Shown piece by piece: positions 13,354 to 24,280 of a stretch of 64,000 nucleotides of DNA (position 1 is its first letter; each line of letters begins with the position of its first letter). The DNA lies in the NCBI GenBank assembly GCA_018697195.1, contig CM031857.1:94126617-94190616 (forward strand), in the 5' to 3' direction. The DNA comes from Certhia americana (taxonomy: Eukaryota > Chordata > Aves > Passeriformes > Certhiidae). Under the pieces are notes generated by a model, which had not been told where the DNA came from, did not search any database, and was given only the letters and a program-made list of their open reading frames with translations. Made by a program: the position numbers and the translations under genes.

Positions 13354-16300
13354 GTTCATGACAATCTTGTAACTTATTTGATTGAAATGAAAGTCTTTTC
13401 CTCTTTCTTAGGTATGAAAATATATTTTTGGCTTAAATTAAGGAAAAAATTCAAACATTACCAAAGCGTTCAATGGCATTTTAGATGTACTCATGATGTT
13501 CACAAATATTTAACAGATGAGTAACCTCAAGATGACAAGTTAGATGCACGAAAGGATGGGTGCTAGGTCAATGGATACTCAGGGCGTTTTACAGTTGCTT
13601 TTAAAAGTAAAGAGTAAAGTTTAAACACTAAAGGCAGTCTCCTTCACTTAACATTACAACCATTTTCCTGGAGGAGAGATTAAAAATCCCCTATTGTTGC
13701 TGTTGCTTTATATATTCTATTTTAGAATAGTTTTGTGGATTTTTTTATGTCCTCTATCAGCATGATTTTAAAAAAAAAAACAACAAAAAAACCACTGAAA
13801 CAGGAAAACTGTGTGTTGTTAATTTCTCACTTGCATGCCCACTATTACAGTAATTTATCATATTAAAGTGTACATTGATTTAGGTATATAGTCAAATCAC
13901 TTTTGGTGAGGGAACCTTGGAATGTCTTTTAATGCCATTGCAAAGAGGCTGTAGATGACTACTGCAAACTACTTTTCTTTCTGTCATAATGGAGTGCACA
14001 GATCTCTTACTGATTTAAGAAAAACAAATGGAAATTTATAATTACATAAAAAGTAAGAGAATTTTGATTTAGAAAATTTCAGGGTATTTTAGAATGGTGC
14101 TTAGTAATTGTCAAAAATGTACATAGAAATCTAGTTTACACAGAATAAAGCACATTCTGAATTGTCATTATGTACTGGCATGTATCAATGTATATTTAGA
14201 AACACACCACGCTATTACCACTGCTTATTAGTGTCACTTTGGACACTATGATGTCATGCCAAATGACAGTCTGGATTTCAGGATTTGCAAAAGAGGAAAT
14301 ACTTGTATTCTATCTGGGAGTGGAAGTTATGTTGATTTTGAGGCCTTCTTCATGGAACTAAATGTGAAAACACCAGGATCTGGCAGCTGAAACATCAGAC
14401 AGAATGTCTAATATCTGCTCTATTGCCTGGAAAAAAGGCCACTTTGTGGCACAGACCATTCCTTGTGTCATCATTGACAGTCCTGTCTTTGTCACCTCAC
14501 TCCAAAAACCACAGTGAAACTAAAAGGGTTGTTAGTACAAATGCATCTTTACGTCCAGTCAGCAGCTGGGTTTGTATTTCCACTGGATGGACAATGAGGC
14601 AAAGTTGTGAGTAAACTTTGCCTCCTTTTCTGACCATCTTGGCTCATCTGCTGTGTTCTCCTGGTATCATATTAAAGATACCTGTGTCCACATGAGATAA
14701 TGCCTCATTCATAACATTTTCTGCTCGGTCTTGTGGGTTTGTTTGTATTAATTTACTGGACTCTGGATAACAACCCAGCCTTTCTAATGTGAAGTGAATA
14801 AGTAATTAGAGTTGTTCTTTTGTGCTTAGGACTAAGTCTCTCAGAAACAGTAATGGGAACTGGAAAAGTCACTTAGGTTATTAATCAAATCCCATTAAGA
14901 AACACTGGGTGACATATTTAGTTGTCAGAATTAGCAGATGACTGATTCATATGTTGCAAATAATTATCTGAAGTGCAATTGATCCTGATTGCTACTGATT
15001 CTGATGTGTTTATGAGATTACTTAGTTATTCACTAGTTCCCCCATGTGATTGTACAAAATATATATATGGCCGCCTTTTTCAGATTTACTGAGTGAAATT
15101 GTAGAAGTGACCCCAAATAAATTTTGAAATACCAAATAGAAACCAACTTTTCATGTGTGTATGTTGTCACACATTTCCAGAATTTCACTTGCAGTCAAAA
15201 GAAATAGCAATATGTATACTGATGAAAGAACATGATAGTCAAAACATGTATGGAACTATGTCTACATACAATAAATGTGAATTTTGGAAGAAATAAACCA
15301 GAATTCTATCACAAGGCTTTATTTTTTCTCTTAGAGTTCTGTTTGACAGCTTTGTTCCTAAAAGGTCACAGCAGAAACCACTGAATTTTGATTACAGGAG
15401 CTTTATTTAGACCTATATTTTTCTTAGGAAAAATAAAAAGAGGAAGAATTTGTCTACCTTTGTGAAATTAGTGTTAACTCAATCCCTCAGTACATTCCTA
15501 TGTAAAATGACCATTGAGAGTGATTGCGAGCCTTGGAGTAAAAAAAATTTTTTTATGAAAATCCAGTTCAGCTTTTGAGAAAGACACACATGAATCACAA
15601 GCAAACAACAAACAAATAAATACTTTATTCACATACATGTTATAAATAATAAATATATGTATAATAGGAAATTATGTAAAGGTCAAGAAGAGATTATATT
15701 AGTGCAGTTATGGATACAGACATAGGCATTTTTTTCAGATATAGGGAAGGAATTAGAAAAGGGACCTGTTCATATACTAACCAGAAAACACGATAAATAC
15801 TGTTGCTTCCTTCTGTTGGATTTTTTATTATTTCAAACCATATTTTACATGTAATCTACAGCTAACATTTTGTCTCTGCATATATTATTTCATAAGCACT
15901 ACAGTACTGAAGCAGCAAAACTGACACCTAGACAGCTTACTATTAAAATGTGTAACCATTTCTAGAAAGCTGTGTATGGTATGTCACAGCACAGTCAACT
16001 CGCATTAGCTTAGTAAATCTGTACTGCATCACTGAACATTAGCTCCAGTTCATCCATTATGGTGCAGAGATTGCTTATTGTGTTTCCAGGGCTCTTTTAT
16101 ATGAAAGAGCAATAGTGCTGTCTGCCAAAATGGTCTTGCCCTGTCAGAGCAGTTTTAATTGAACTGAGCCATAGGACCCTGCCCAGTGCTATTACGGGAG
16201 CTGAGAGCCATTTGGTGAATAGCACTCTATGAGATTATGGCTGTTAAGAGTGTAATGGACAGTTACTGTAATATCCTACCCAACTTGAACACTATAAACA

Positions 16301-18060
16301 TGTCCATAGGTAGTCATTTTACCTAGTTATCCTGTTTCCTAAAACAGTGTGGGTCTGATGCTTTGTGTCTATCTTTATGTGAAAATTATGGATTATATTG
16401 GCAACAAGTGTTATCCATTCTGTGGTCATGGGAGGGAGAAAGAAGAGGCCAACTTTCGAAAGCAAAGTTTTACTATTTAAGTTTCTTCTGCATCTTTAGA
16501 GCAACCATTTTACCCATGCAGAGTGAAAAGTAATTATATTTATATATTTTATGTATTTTTCCAATGAAAATATATTGATGATTCAGTGGAAAAATTAGTT
16601 GAAAATGAAAATAGTTTATTTTCAAGCTTATGAGAGATGGTTTTAAATAATGAAAAATATAAACAGGTGCAAATAGGCACCTGATCATTTACGTTTTCAG
16701 TTTCTTTATTTGAGTAGTTCTGATACTTACACATGTATTCCTTAATTTAAATAATTAAATTTTTGGCTTCCAATTGATTTGCAGTGCAGCATATCAGATG
16801 AACAACATGTCTGGAAAGAAACCAAATAATAATTATTTCCCATCAAGCTCATGCACATTTGTATTTGAATTAAAAAAAAAAATCGTAAGTCATCAAATTA
16901 GATGTCATCAAATTACTAAGTCATGAAATTAGAAATGCAAGTTCTTTCTGGAGATGTTGCACAAAGGACATAAATAGAAGTGACCTTCATTTCATGTCTC
17001 TGACAGATCATCAGAGATCAAACAAATAGAAATGGTGATGTCTTATAATGATGATAGTGGTGACTTGTGCAATCCCTTTCCATCTAATAGGCTTTTCTTT
17101 GTCAAGCAGAAATCTGTGAATATGAGGCTCATTGTGCTTCCATCCTGTACAGATGATTGAATATGTTTGCCTAGCACTGAAGACATGCTAGAGAATCACA
17201 AGTTTGAAATACAATGGCATTGTGAAGACCAGAACCCAGAGCTATTTTTTCAAAGACAAAAATTTTTTTTCAAAGACCAAAAACCCCGGAAAACCCAAAC
17301 CCAACACCAAGCACAGGCTTAGACACTTGGGGATAATCTTTAAAGAACAGACTTTTTATAGTGAGTAGAGAGGAAAATAGGTCTAAAAGGAAAACTCTTT
17401 CTAATGTAATTTTTAGCTTCCTCTAAGGATAGAGTGAATTACTGTTCCAAAATGACAATTTCTTTTGAAAATATTTTGAACTATGCATAGGGAGTATTTT
17501 CAAATGGTGAAGAAACATTAACAACCAGCCAAAGATAAGTACACTTTTTATCTTCTTTAGGTAGTTTTATACAATCTAACACAAAGCATGTTTTTTCTTT
17601 CATGAGATGTAGATTGTTCAACATATCTGAACTGAAAATCCCAGTCTCTGCATCGTATAGGCATTGTGATAAAAGCATTTATGCTGCAAATATAACTTTG
17701 TTAATTCAAAAAAATAAAAATAATTTCAAAATTGGGGATTTCTAATTTTCTATGCACTTGTGAGAATCTCTAGAAAACTGTCAGTAGTAGTCCACCTCTT
17801 CATGTATTCTACCTCTTTATCTGTTGAAATGAAGAGAAGCCATAAAAAAGTAGTTAGTTCCAGGGTTTTCTGGCCAATGGAGAAGACAGCCCTATGCTAC
17901 TGTCCTCCCACACTTCCCTTCCATTCTTGCCATCTCATTTTGTCCGTGTTTTGCATCATGTTATAATCCTCAGTGGATCAATAGGGCTAACTGCGTTGTT
18001 AAAAAAAAGTAAGCTTTTTTTCTCTTTGTCTTCTTGTTTATATTTTCCTTCCCACTCTGC
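13354..18060. other. AT-rich non-coding stretch
   Basis: No gene, RNA gene or recognised transposon. Short features include poly-A near 13769, three near-copies of a 'gtcat(c/g)aaatta' motif at 16888-16931, and duplicated 'tttcaaagac' units near 17250-17275. These look like local slippage rather than functional elements. Confidence 0.65.
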
Positions 18061-18063
18061 CAC

Positions 18064-18170
18064 TCCTTCCTTCCTTCCTTCCTTCCTTCCTTCCTTCCTT
18101 CCTTCCTGCTTTCCTGCCTTCCTGCCTTCCGCGCCTTCCACGCCTTCTGCGTCTTCTTCCTTCACTTCCT
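18064..18170. repeat. (TTCC)n microsatellite in a pyrimidine tract
   Basis: About ten uninterrupted TTCC units at 18067-18106, then degenerate CCTTC(C/T)-type units to about 18170. It sits in a longer pyrimidine-rich stretch that begins near 18010. The flanking open frames on both strands (poly-Ser/Pro on plus, Lys/Glu/Gly on minus) are direct products of the repeat and are not genes. Confidence 0.95.
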
Positions 18171-19245
18171 CTCATTACAGTTATTCTTCTTAGGGCTAAC
18201 AAGGGATTAGCTGCCACAGCTAATGTTGAGGATTATATAGGAATCTCTCTGATAAAGATTTCCACTGCATTAAAAGACCAAAAAGCCGGATATTTGACAG
18301 ACTGCTCAGTCTCAGCAGCTCTTGCCCTGACCAATCTAGACCTGACCCTTACAGCTGTAGGGGCCACAACAGTAGCCTGTGCACATCTAGAACATGTTGG
18401 TCTTTAAATGACCTACTGGAGCACTCTTCATCACTGTAGAAAACTTGTACGCTGAAAGCAAGCAGTGTGGCTTCACTGTTGGAAAGGGTATGTGAAACCT
18501 ACTCTTAATCACTTTTTCATCACTAGGGAATCTGTAGATTGTAGCTGAACAACTCTGTAGGGAGAAGAGTCATATCACTCTAGGTCAAAAGTGAAATGCC
18601 AACTGGATGGAGGAAATTAAGACATTGTGTATCTGCTATTTTGACTGCCTATTTTTATCCAAGCTCTATCAATCTCTTCCTACTGCTTCTAAAAATGATA
18701 GCTAGAAACTTCCATGCTTCAGGACTCTACTCTTAATTATAAGTAAATTTGGCTGATGAAGGACCGTGGTGTCAAATAGCATCTTGTGAGTAATTTCATC
18801 ATCAACAGAGAATTAGAAGACTGTTCCAAATAACATTACAAACAGCCAAGATATGAAAATTCAAATTTTTTTTAGCTGTCTTAGGTAAATTAACATGCAT
18901 TTTACAAGCCAACTTTTTTTGAGAAAAAGGACTGTGCTTTCCTCACAAATTAATTATGCAAAGGGGCTTAGATAGAAACACTTGAATTGTACTGACAGAA
19001 TATTTTATTTTGTATCCTCTAAGTATGAACAATAAAAAAACCATGGTACATTCTAATATAACAATTTGTAACATTATTTTCTGTATCTTTGACACTAACA
19101 AATTTAAATAGTTTTCACATTTCCATTGTTTTAATAGCTCCTGATTCAGTTTTGAAACCAAAATGGAAAATAAAGGAAATGAAAGGAAATATCATTACAA
19201 AAGCTGATTACATATCATATAAAGGACTTCACAAAAAAACAAACA
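18171..19245. other. Non-coding DNA, nothing recognised
   Basis: The base composition is slightly less AT-rich at 18280-18420 than around it, but no family or open frame is recognisable. I see nothing else that can be supported. Confidence 0.6.
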
Positions 19246-19258
19246 CCCCCTCCCCCCC

Positions 19259-19286
<28 letters not shown>
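19246..19286. repeat. C5-T-C17-A18 homopolymer junction
   Basis: Five C, one T, seventeen C (19252-19268), then eighteen A (19269-19286). The minus strand is T18-G17. Such runs are unstable and hard to sequence, and the G-rich strand could fold into stacked-G structures. Confidence 0.95.
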
Positions 19287-19291
<5 letters not shown>

Positions 19292-20427
19292 TTGCCAGAC
19301 CTGACATAGACAAATAGCAGGGAGATATTTTTGGACCTATACTCAAAAGAAGAAACTGCTTTAGTCTTGAATATCACTGAATGACATCTGTTGAAACATA
19401 TAACTAAATAAAAGGCCCTTTCTTTGTAACAGAAAAGGACTGCAGCTTAAAGAGACTCTGGCAATGTTTACAAACAGTATAATAATAAGAAATAAGACTA
19501 TATAATACAAGAATACTAGTATATTCAATTTCAGGAAATTAAATTTGAGTGGATGAAAAAGCTTATGAGCAAAGTACGATGCACTACAACAAATTGGAAA
19601 AACTTTGGAAAATATTCAAAACTGCACCTTGAAGTCTGAAGGAAACACATGAGAGTCAATATGAAACCATGAGAAATTCCATGAATTATTAAGGAAGAAA
19701 AAGAAAATTAAGCTGGTGAAGAAAAAGTAAAAAAGCAAAGAGGCACAATCTGGATTAATGAACATAGCTTGATAAGAACCATATTGATAAGTGCTTACAA
19801 ATTTAAAAGGCATTCATAATTATTCTTACTTAAATTCTGTTAAATCCCTGTAGTTATGGTTTGATCTGAAACTCAGTGTGTCTTGTTTAATTCTTCTAAT
19901 ACTTTGGGTAGGTTGATGACAGAGAGACAGAAACTTTTCTGTCTTGTTTGTTGTCAACACTTCAACAGCCCTCGTGAAACAGAGGTTAGAACAAAATATT
20001 TTTCTGAGTGGTTTCAAGCCTATTCCTCTTCAAAAATGACAGTGAGATTCAAGTCTTCTCAAAATAAGTTAAAAATATCTGTGGGTTTTTTTAGGGGATA
20101 CAATCATTAAAGTTATGTGAAATGATTTTAAAAGAATTCCTCAAAAAAACCCCAAATATGGAAACAAGTCTTTAAAATTATTCCTGTAACACTCTATGCT
20201 GATCAAGTTAAGTGTGAGCTGTAGAAACAAGGATAGAGGTGGAGGAATTATGGCACTAGTAAGGCCCCTATATTATGGATTAGGTGATAGGTTTAAATTG
20301 AGTCTCTCAATGGTACAAATGTTTTTGATTGGTAACAGTATTCTGGTATATTATTTGAGGTTTTTTGGGTTTTTTGGGTGGTTTTTTTTAATAAAATCAG
20401 AGCTATTTTAAGTAAGACAACCCTTAG
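19287..20427. other. AT-rich non-coding DNA
   Basis: No recognised gene or transposon. The short G/T-rich stretch at 20359-20390 (repeated 'ttttttgggt') is low complexity. It precedes the change to a GC-richer composition near 20.43 kb. Confidence 0.6.
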
Positions 20428-20619
20428 AAAGAGCTTTTCCAGGGGGAAGTTTACCATGACAAAGAATTGTCCCACAGGGAAGGCAAGAGACACCAAGAGC
20501 TCTCCCAAGGGGATAATGGCAATGACAATAAACTTTTCAACGGGGAAGATGAAGATGACAGAGAGCTGTCTCAATGGAAAGACATCCAAGAGCTGGCCCA
20601 GGGGGAAGATGATCTCAGC
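20428..20619. repeat. 33-bp minisatellite, six units, frame-preserving
   Basis: Six head-to-tail units are at 20428-20460, 20461-20493, 20494-20526, 20527-20559, 20560-20586 and 20587-20619. Five are 33 bp and one is 27 bp, so every unit is a whole number of codons. The core is close to 'aagagctgtcccagggggaag' with a variable 'atgacaatgac' part. Because the period is divisible by three and the unit lacks stops, frames on both strands stay open. One plus frame gives acidic 11-residue repeats (ELSQGxDxxxx type), another a basic version. The minus frame gives hydrophobic FPLxQL-type repeats and extends to 208 codons. Units have diverged from one another, so the array is not a recent expansion. 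I do not recognise the source family. Confidence 0.85.
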
Positions 20620-21339
20620 TACATCTGGGATAATCCCTTGGGTATAGTGAATGATGAGGACATCCATACTGGTCCAAAGGAGGCACCCAGATGTCCCAGC
20701 AGTGTGGCTACAGAGGGAGCAGAAGAGGCACAGCACATCTCCTGCCCCAACAGGTCCCAGAGACACCAAGCCAGCAAATGCTACCCTGGCTGGAGGTCCT
20801 GTGGAGGGGGACCTCCCAAGGGGGCAAAGGCAGCAGCTTCTTCTTTCTTCATCAAGCAGGTGACAGCAGTAGGAGCAGAGAGTCATCTTGCTGCCCTGCA
20901 CAGCCCCTGTTGCCCACACAGCCCCTCATCTCCCCAGCTGGAAACCCAAGTCCTCAGCAAGCAGTGGGCTTCACAGTCCAAGCCCCAGGCATAGGTGCTG
21001 TTCCCATAACTTGGGATGGCATGTGTGTAAGCAGCTTCTCCCTTTTTCAGTTTGCCACAGGAGCTTTATGTCCAACAAAGTCATTCAGATCTGCCTCACC
21101 AGGCCTGGAATCTTCCTGGTGTTGCCATCTGCACTTATCACAAGTTCCTAAGTCTGCACAGTGGAATTTTGTCCAGTGTCCTAATTCCAAACTCTCACTT
21201 GATTTAGGTCTAAAACTAAAACACCTTCCCATCTGCCATAGGTGCTTAAACTCCTGTTGTGGTGGATTATCTCATGGCTATTTCCTTCTTTGACAGTGTT
21301 TGTAAGAGTTGATTGTACTTTTTAAGTCCGTACACTTTG
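20620..21339. other. GC-richer segment of unknown origin beside the minisatellite
   Basis: A 0.7-kb segment distinctly richer in G and C than the flanks. It has overlapping open frames: plus 20467-20994 (175 codons) continues out of the minisatellite, and plus 20691-21293 spans 200 codons. The predicted peptides show no motif that I recognise, and their Pro/Ser/Gly-rich make-up is what GC-rich repeat DNA gives in any frame. It lies directly upstream of LTR sequence and may be a further part of that retroelement or a different insert. I do not call it a gene. Confidence 0.5.
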
Positions 21340-21963
21340 ACAGAAACTGCAGTCCATAAAGACCCAGTCATGGAACTTGCTTCTGACAGGAGCTGTAGCC
21401 TTTGCAGAGGAATACTTGCATGAGCAGGCTTTTTGGCAAGAGCTGTGACCCTGTAGGAGACCCACACTGATCAGTCTGTTCCAGAAAGACTGAACCCAGT
21501 GGGAAGGGCCCACACTGGGGCAATTCATGAAGAACTGAATTCCATGTAAAGGAACACAAACTGGAGCAGGGGGACTGTGTGGGGAGGAAGAAGCAGCAGA
21601 TGTGAACGGGCAGTTCATCTTATTCCCTGACACTCTGTGTTGTTCATGAGGATTAAGATAGAAGAGTTGAGAATGAAGGAGCAAAGTTGAACTTGCGAAT
21701 AAAGAGGGGTGGGGGGAAGCTGGCATTAATTTTGGCTTTATTTCTCATACCCTGTTTCGCGGTTCGCTAGGGGCTCTGCTAGCTCAGTGGGATCGAACAT
21801 CCCTGGAGCCGCGAAGGGATTGCACAATCGCGGTTACCGCGGATACAGGCGGCAGTGGCGGTTTCAAAGAACCGTGCGTTCTCGGAGCTTCGGGTCCGCT
21901 CCCGCGACAGAGACAGGATAAAGGAGCCAGGAGAGGCGATCTCTGGGGAGGTTCCAACAGCTT

Positions 21964-21970
21964 CTTTATT
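21964..21970 (-). terminator. LTR polyadenylation signal AATAAAG
   Basis: Reading the minus strand, gaAATAAAGaa lies about 65 bp downstream of the TATA box, where an R-region poly(A) signal is expected. It supports the minus-strand direction of the solo LTR. Confidence 0.65.
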
Positions 21971-22031
21971 CAAAGAGACGCCGCTGAAGGGGACACCTGA
22001 GAGAACCGCCCCGAGCCCCGCAGGGCACGGG

Positions 22032-22038
22032 TTTTATA
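22032..22038 (-). promoter_or_regulatory. LTR TATA box, with upstream CCAAT motif at 22078-22082
   Basis: On the minus strand ggTATAAAAcc forms a canonical TATA box in a CpG-rich promoter. An ATTGG (inverted CCAAT) lies about 40 bp upstream. Transcription would run leftwards, starting near 22005. Whether it is active cannot be judged from sequence. Confidence 0.7.
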
Positions 22039-22455
22039 CCGGGGTTACCCGGAGGGGGGAGTGTGCATTTTGCTCAACCAATGACCAGAGTACAGGGGGG
22101 AAAAGAGCGCGAATTCCCGGGGATTTCTGAACTAATGGGGTAAAGGGGGGAGGAAAGAAGGGTTCACAAGCCCCAATAGAGCATCAAGTAAAGGGTGGCA
22201 CCCCGAAACGCCCAGAGGGGGGAACACACCCGGGATTGGATGAGGGAAGAATTGACAGAGAAGGTACTGGAACTCATATAGGGTACAAACTGGGGAGATA
22301 CAAAGTAAGAACAAACCTACTGGGGGAAAAACGGGGGAACATAGAATGAACCATTTCACAATATGAACATTAAACATAAAATAACAAATAGAAATGAATA
22401 CTGGCCACAACAACCCTGCTCTTTTTTTAATTGACAAGCAATTAAATTAAAAACT

Positions 22456-22892
22456 CGAGTGTGTCCAGAGGAAGGCAATATGAGGCTGGTGAGGGGCTGG
22501 GAACACAAGCCCTGTGAGGAACGACTGAAAGAGCTGGGGGTGTTTAGACTGGAGAAAAGGAGACTCAGATGTGACCTTATCACTCTCTACAACTGCCTGA
22601 AAAGTGGCTGTAGTCAGGTGTGGTTGGTCTCTTTCACCAGGCAGCAACTGAAAGAACAAGAGGACACAGTCTCAAGCTGTGCCAAGGGAGGTATAGGCTG
22701 GATATTAGGAAGAAGTTTTTCATGGAAAGAGTGATAAAATACTGGAATGCTTTGCCTGGGGCAGTGGTGGAGTCACTGTCCCTGGATATATTTAAAACCA
22801 GATTGGATGTGGCATTTGGTGCCATGGTTTAGTTGGGGTGTTAAGGCATGGACTGCACTTGGATGATCTCTTCCAACTTAGTTATTCTATGA
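22456..22892 (+). mobile_element. CR1 LINE 3' end nested in the old LTR
   Basis: A 5'-truncated CR1 of about 440 bp. It starts at the 'gtgtccagaggaaggc' segment and includes 'gaggctggtgaggggctggg', 'tagactggagaaaaggaga' and 'ggtgccatggtttagttggg'. It ends at the 'gatgatctcttccaact' and TTCTATG terminus. All these blocks sit in the order known for CR1 3' ends. LTR sequence lies on both sides, so this is an insertion into the LTR, without an obvious target duplication, as is common for CR1. Divergence seems moderate. Confidence 0.92.
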
Positions 22893-23038
22893 AATTTATT
22901 TTCCAAAATTTGAATCTGTCATGTCTGTGAGAAATTTCCCTGTCCTTTTTGTCTTACTTTCTTCCCCTGTACTAGTGAGAAGAATTGAGAGAATAGTTTG
23001 GTGGGCATCTGGCAGCCAGTCAAGGTTAGCCCATCACA

Positions 23039-23312
23039 GTATCCATAAGACAAAGTATCAAAGGCAGTTGTCTGATGTCCAGAGAAGCAGCATGCAAGAT
23101 CTGAATCCCCTGCAAGTAGCAAGCCTACCTAACAGTAGGTAAGCTGTGGTGTGAAAAAAAAGGGATTACAGGTGACCTGCCCCTTATAAGTCACAGTTGT
23201 ACTAATTACCAAAGAAGAGAAACTGCCTTGTTCTTCATGGGTTGCAGCTGTAACTAGTAAAGATGGGTGTGATAAAAGGGGTGGGTTGGCTCCTCAAGGA
23301 CTAGATGTGGAT
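23039..23312. other. Sequence between the LTR end and an 18-bp repeat
   Basis: No motif is certain. An A/T-poor 'gataaaaggggtgggttgg' near 23271 resembles an LTR promoter region and could belong to a further LTR that includes the 18-bp repeat after it. Confidence 0.35.
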
Positions 23313-23399
23313 GGAGCCTTTTGAAGAAGAGGAGCCCTTTGAGGAAGAGGACCTGGAGGAAAAGAGCCTTGAGGAGGTAGAGGAGCCCTGAGGTAGAGA
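23313..23399. repeat. 18-bp purine-rich minisatellite
   Basis: About five head-to-tail imperfect units of the type GGAGCCCTTTGAGGAAGA at 23313-23399; one is 15 bp and the rest 18 bp. On the plus strand they would encode an acidic EPFEEE-type repeat. The strand is almost entirely purine, so mirror-repeat (H-DNA) folding is possible. It is probably part of an LTR-type repeat. Confidence 0.8.
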
Positions 23400-24280
23400 G
23401 ACATAAAGCAGAACGAATCAAGGAAAAGAGAGCTACTGGTGGCAGAAAGATCTGTCATGAGGTCAGTCTGGATCTGGTGAAGCTGGAGCCTGTAGTCATA
23501 GTTGAGCTAGCTAAGGTCTGCATTCAGAGTCTGCAAACTAGTATTTGCAGTCATAGTCCAGCAAGAAATAACCAACAGTCAGAGTCTGTAATTGGACTCT
23601 ATAGTAGGAGCTTGCTGTAGTCAGAGTCAGGATGGCTAAGCTGTAAGGGAGAACAAACTGGAACCCTTTTCACATTGCTGACTGTCTGTGTCTTGGTTCA
23701 TTTCTACCCCAAATGAGAGATTTACTGCAACAGTTAGGTCAGTACATAGAGGCCTTTCCACAGCAGACTCACCCACTACCACACTGCTCTTTCCTCCTAG
23801 CATAATCTCCCTGCCTCTGCTTCCACAGAGGCGTCAATTTGCAATCCAGGGAACATAATCTTTGGCTGGCCCTCCTGGTGGGTGTCTGAGGGCTCTTGTT
23901 TGCATGGGCTCAGAGAAGATCCTGTAAATTTTGTTTTCATATCCCTTGATGCTGTGCCATTTACCCTTTTCACTGTTGCTTGCCCTGCTGACAGAGTCAG
24001 GTCCCACAGTCAGGGACAGCACCTCTGCCAGCCCCAGCTCTGTGAGATGCATCAGGCAGCCCTGCAGCCCTAGTTCTGGGTGGCTCTGCTCTCTCTCCAA
24101 CATGGCTATGCCATGTCTGGTGTATTTGCTGCAGTCAGTGGGGACTGTGCCCAATGTCGCTATGCTGCCTTCACCAGCATCTCCAGCTCCGTTCCATGCC
24201 CACGTAATGATATGTCTGTGAGCTGCCTCTATTTCTTTTGTATTTTTTATCACCTTTTTGTATCTTAATTCAAAGAACTC
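23400..24280. other. GC-richer segment, probably retroelement-derived
   Basis: At 23480-23640 a 'cagtcagagtc'-like motif recurs several times in imperfect form. From about 23690 to 24260 the sequence is GC-richer than its surroundings, with a 139-codon minus-strand frame (23834-24253). The predicted peptide shows no domain that I recognise. The region sits next to several LTR insertions and ends abruptly at normal AT-rich DNA near 24.28 kb, so it is more likely an unclassified retroelement piece than a host gene. Confidence 0.45.

Larger units (their letters stand above)
21753..22412 (-). mobile_element. CpG-rich solo LTR, 660 bp, TSD ACCC
   Basis: Flanked by ACCC at 21749-21752 and 22413-22416, a 4-bp duplication as expected for gammaretrovirus-like (ERV1-class) integration. 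The termini are TGTT...AACA. On the minus strand an inverted CCAAT (22078-22082), a TATAAAA box (22032-22038) and an AATAAAG signal (21964-21970) come in the right order and spacing for U3, a short R and a U5 of about 200 bp. CpG content in U5 and the promoter is high (for example around 21756-21840), in contrast to all other LTRs in the window. This points to a recent insertion, since methylated CpG decays with time. No gag, pol or env sequence is attached, so it is a solo LTR left by recombination between two LTRs. Confidence 0.85.
21340..23038 (+). mobile_element. Old ERV LTR (same family as 2060-3350), twice interrupted
   Basis: The LTR is present in three pieces: about 21340-21752, 22413-22455 and 22893-23038. 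The first carries the repeated 'cccacactg' blocks also seen in the copy at 2849-3350. The middle piece resumes exactly after the inner LTR (ACCC at both breaks). The last piece runs 'gtgggcatctggcagccagt' to CCATCACA, which ends in CA at 23038 as an LTR should. The first part of the family (TGTATTGGG...) is missing here. The order of events is clear: this element first, then the CR1 and the CpG-rich LTR inside it. Assignment to ERVL is by eye. Confidence 0.65.

Noticed and set aside
17956..18193. Lys/Glu-rich or Ser/Pro-rich peptide genes on the two strands
   Set aside because: Both frames read through the (TTCC)n microsatellite and have no other support.
20293..20919. 208-codon minus-strand frame as a membrane protein
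   Set aside because: The hydrophobic repeats are the antisense reading of the 33-bp minisatellite, and competing frames are open on the plus strand over the same bases. No start context, splice sites or homologue can be shown.
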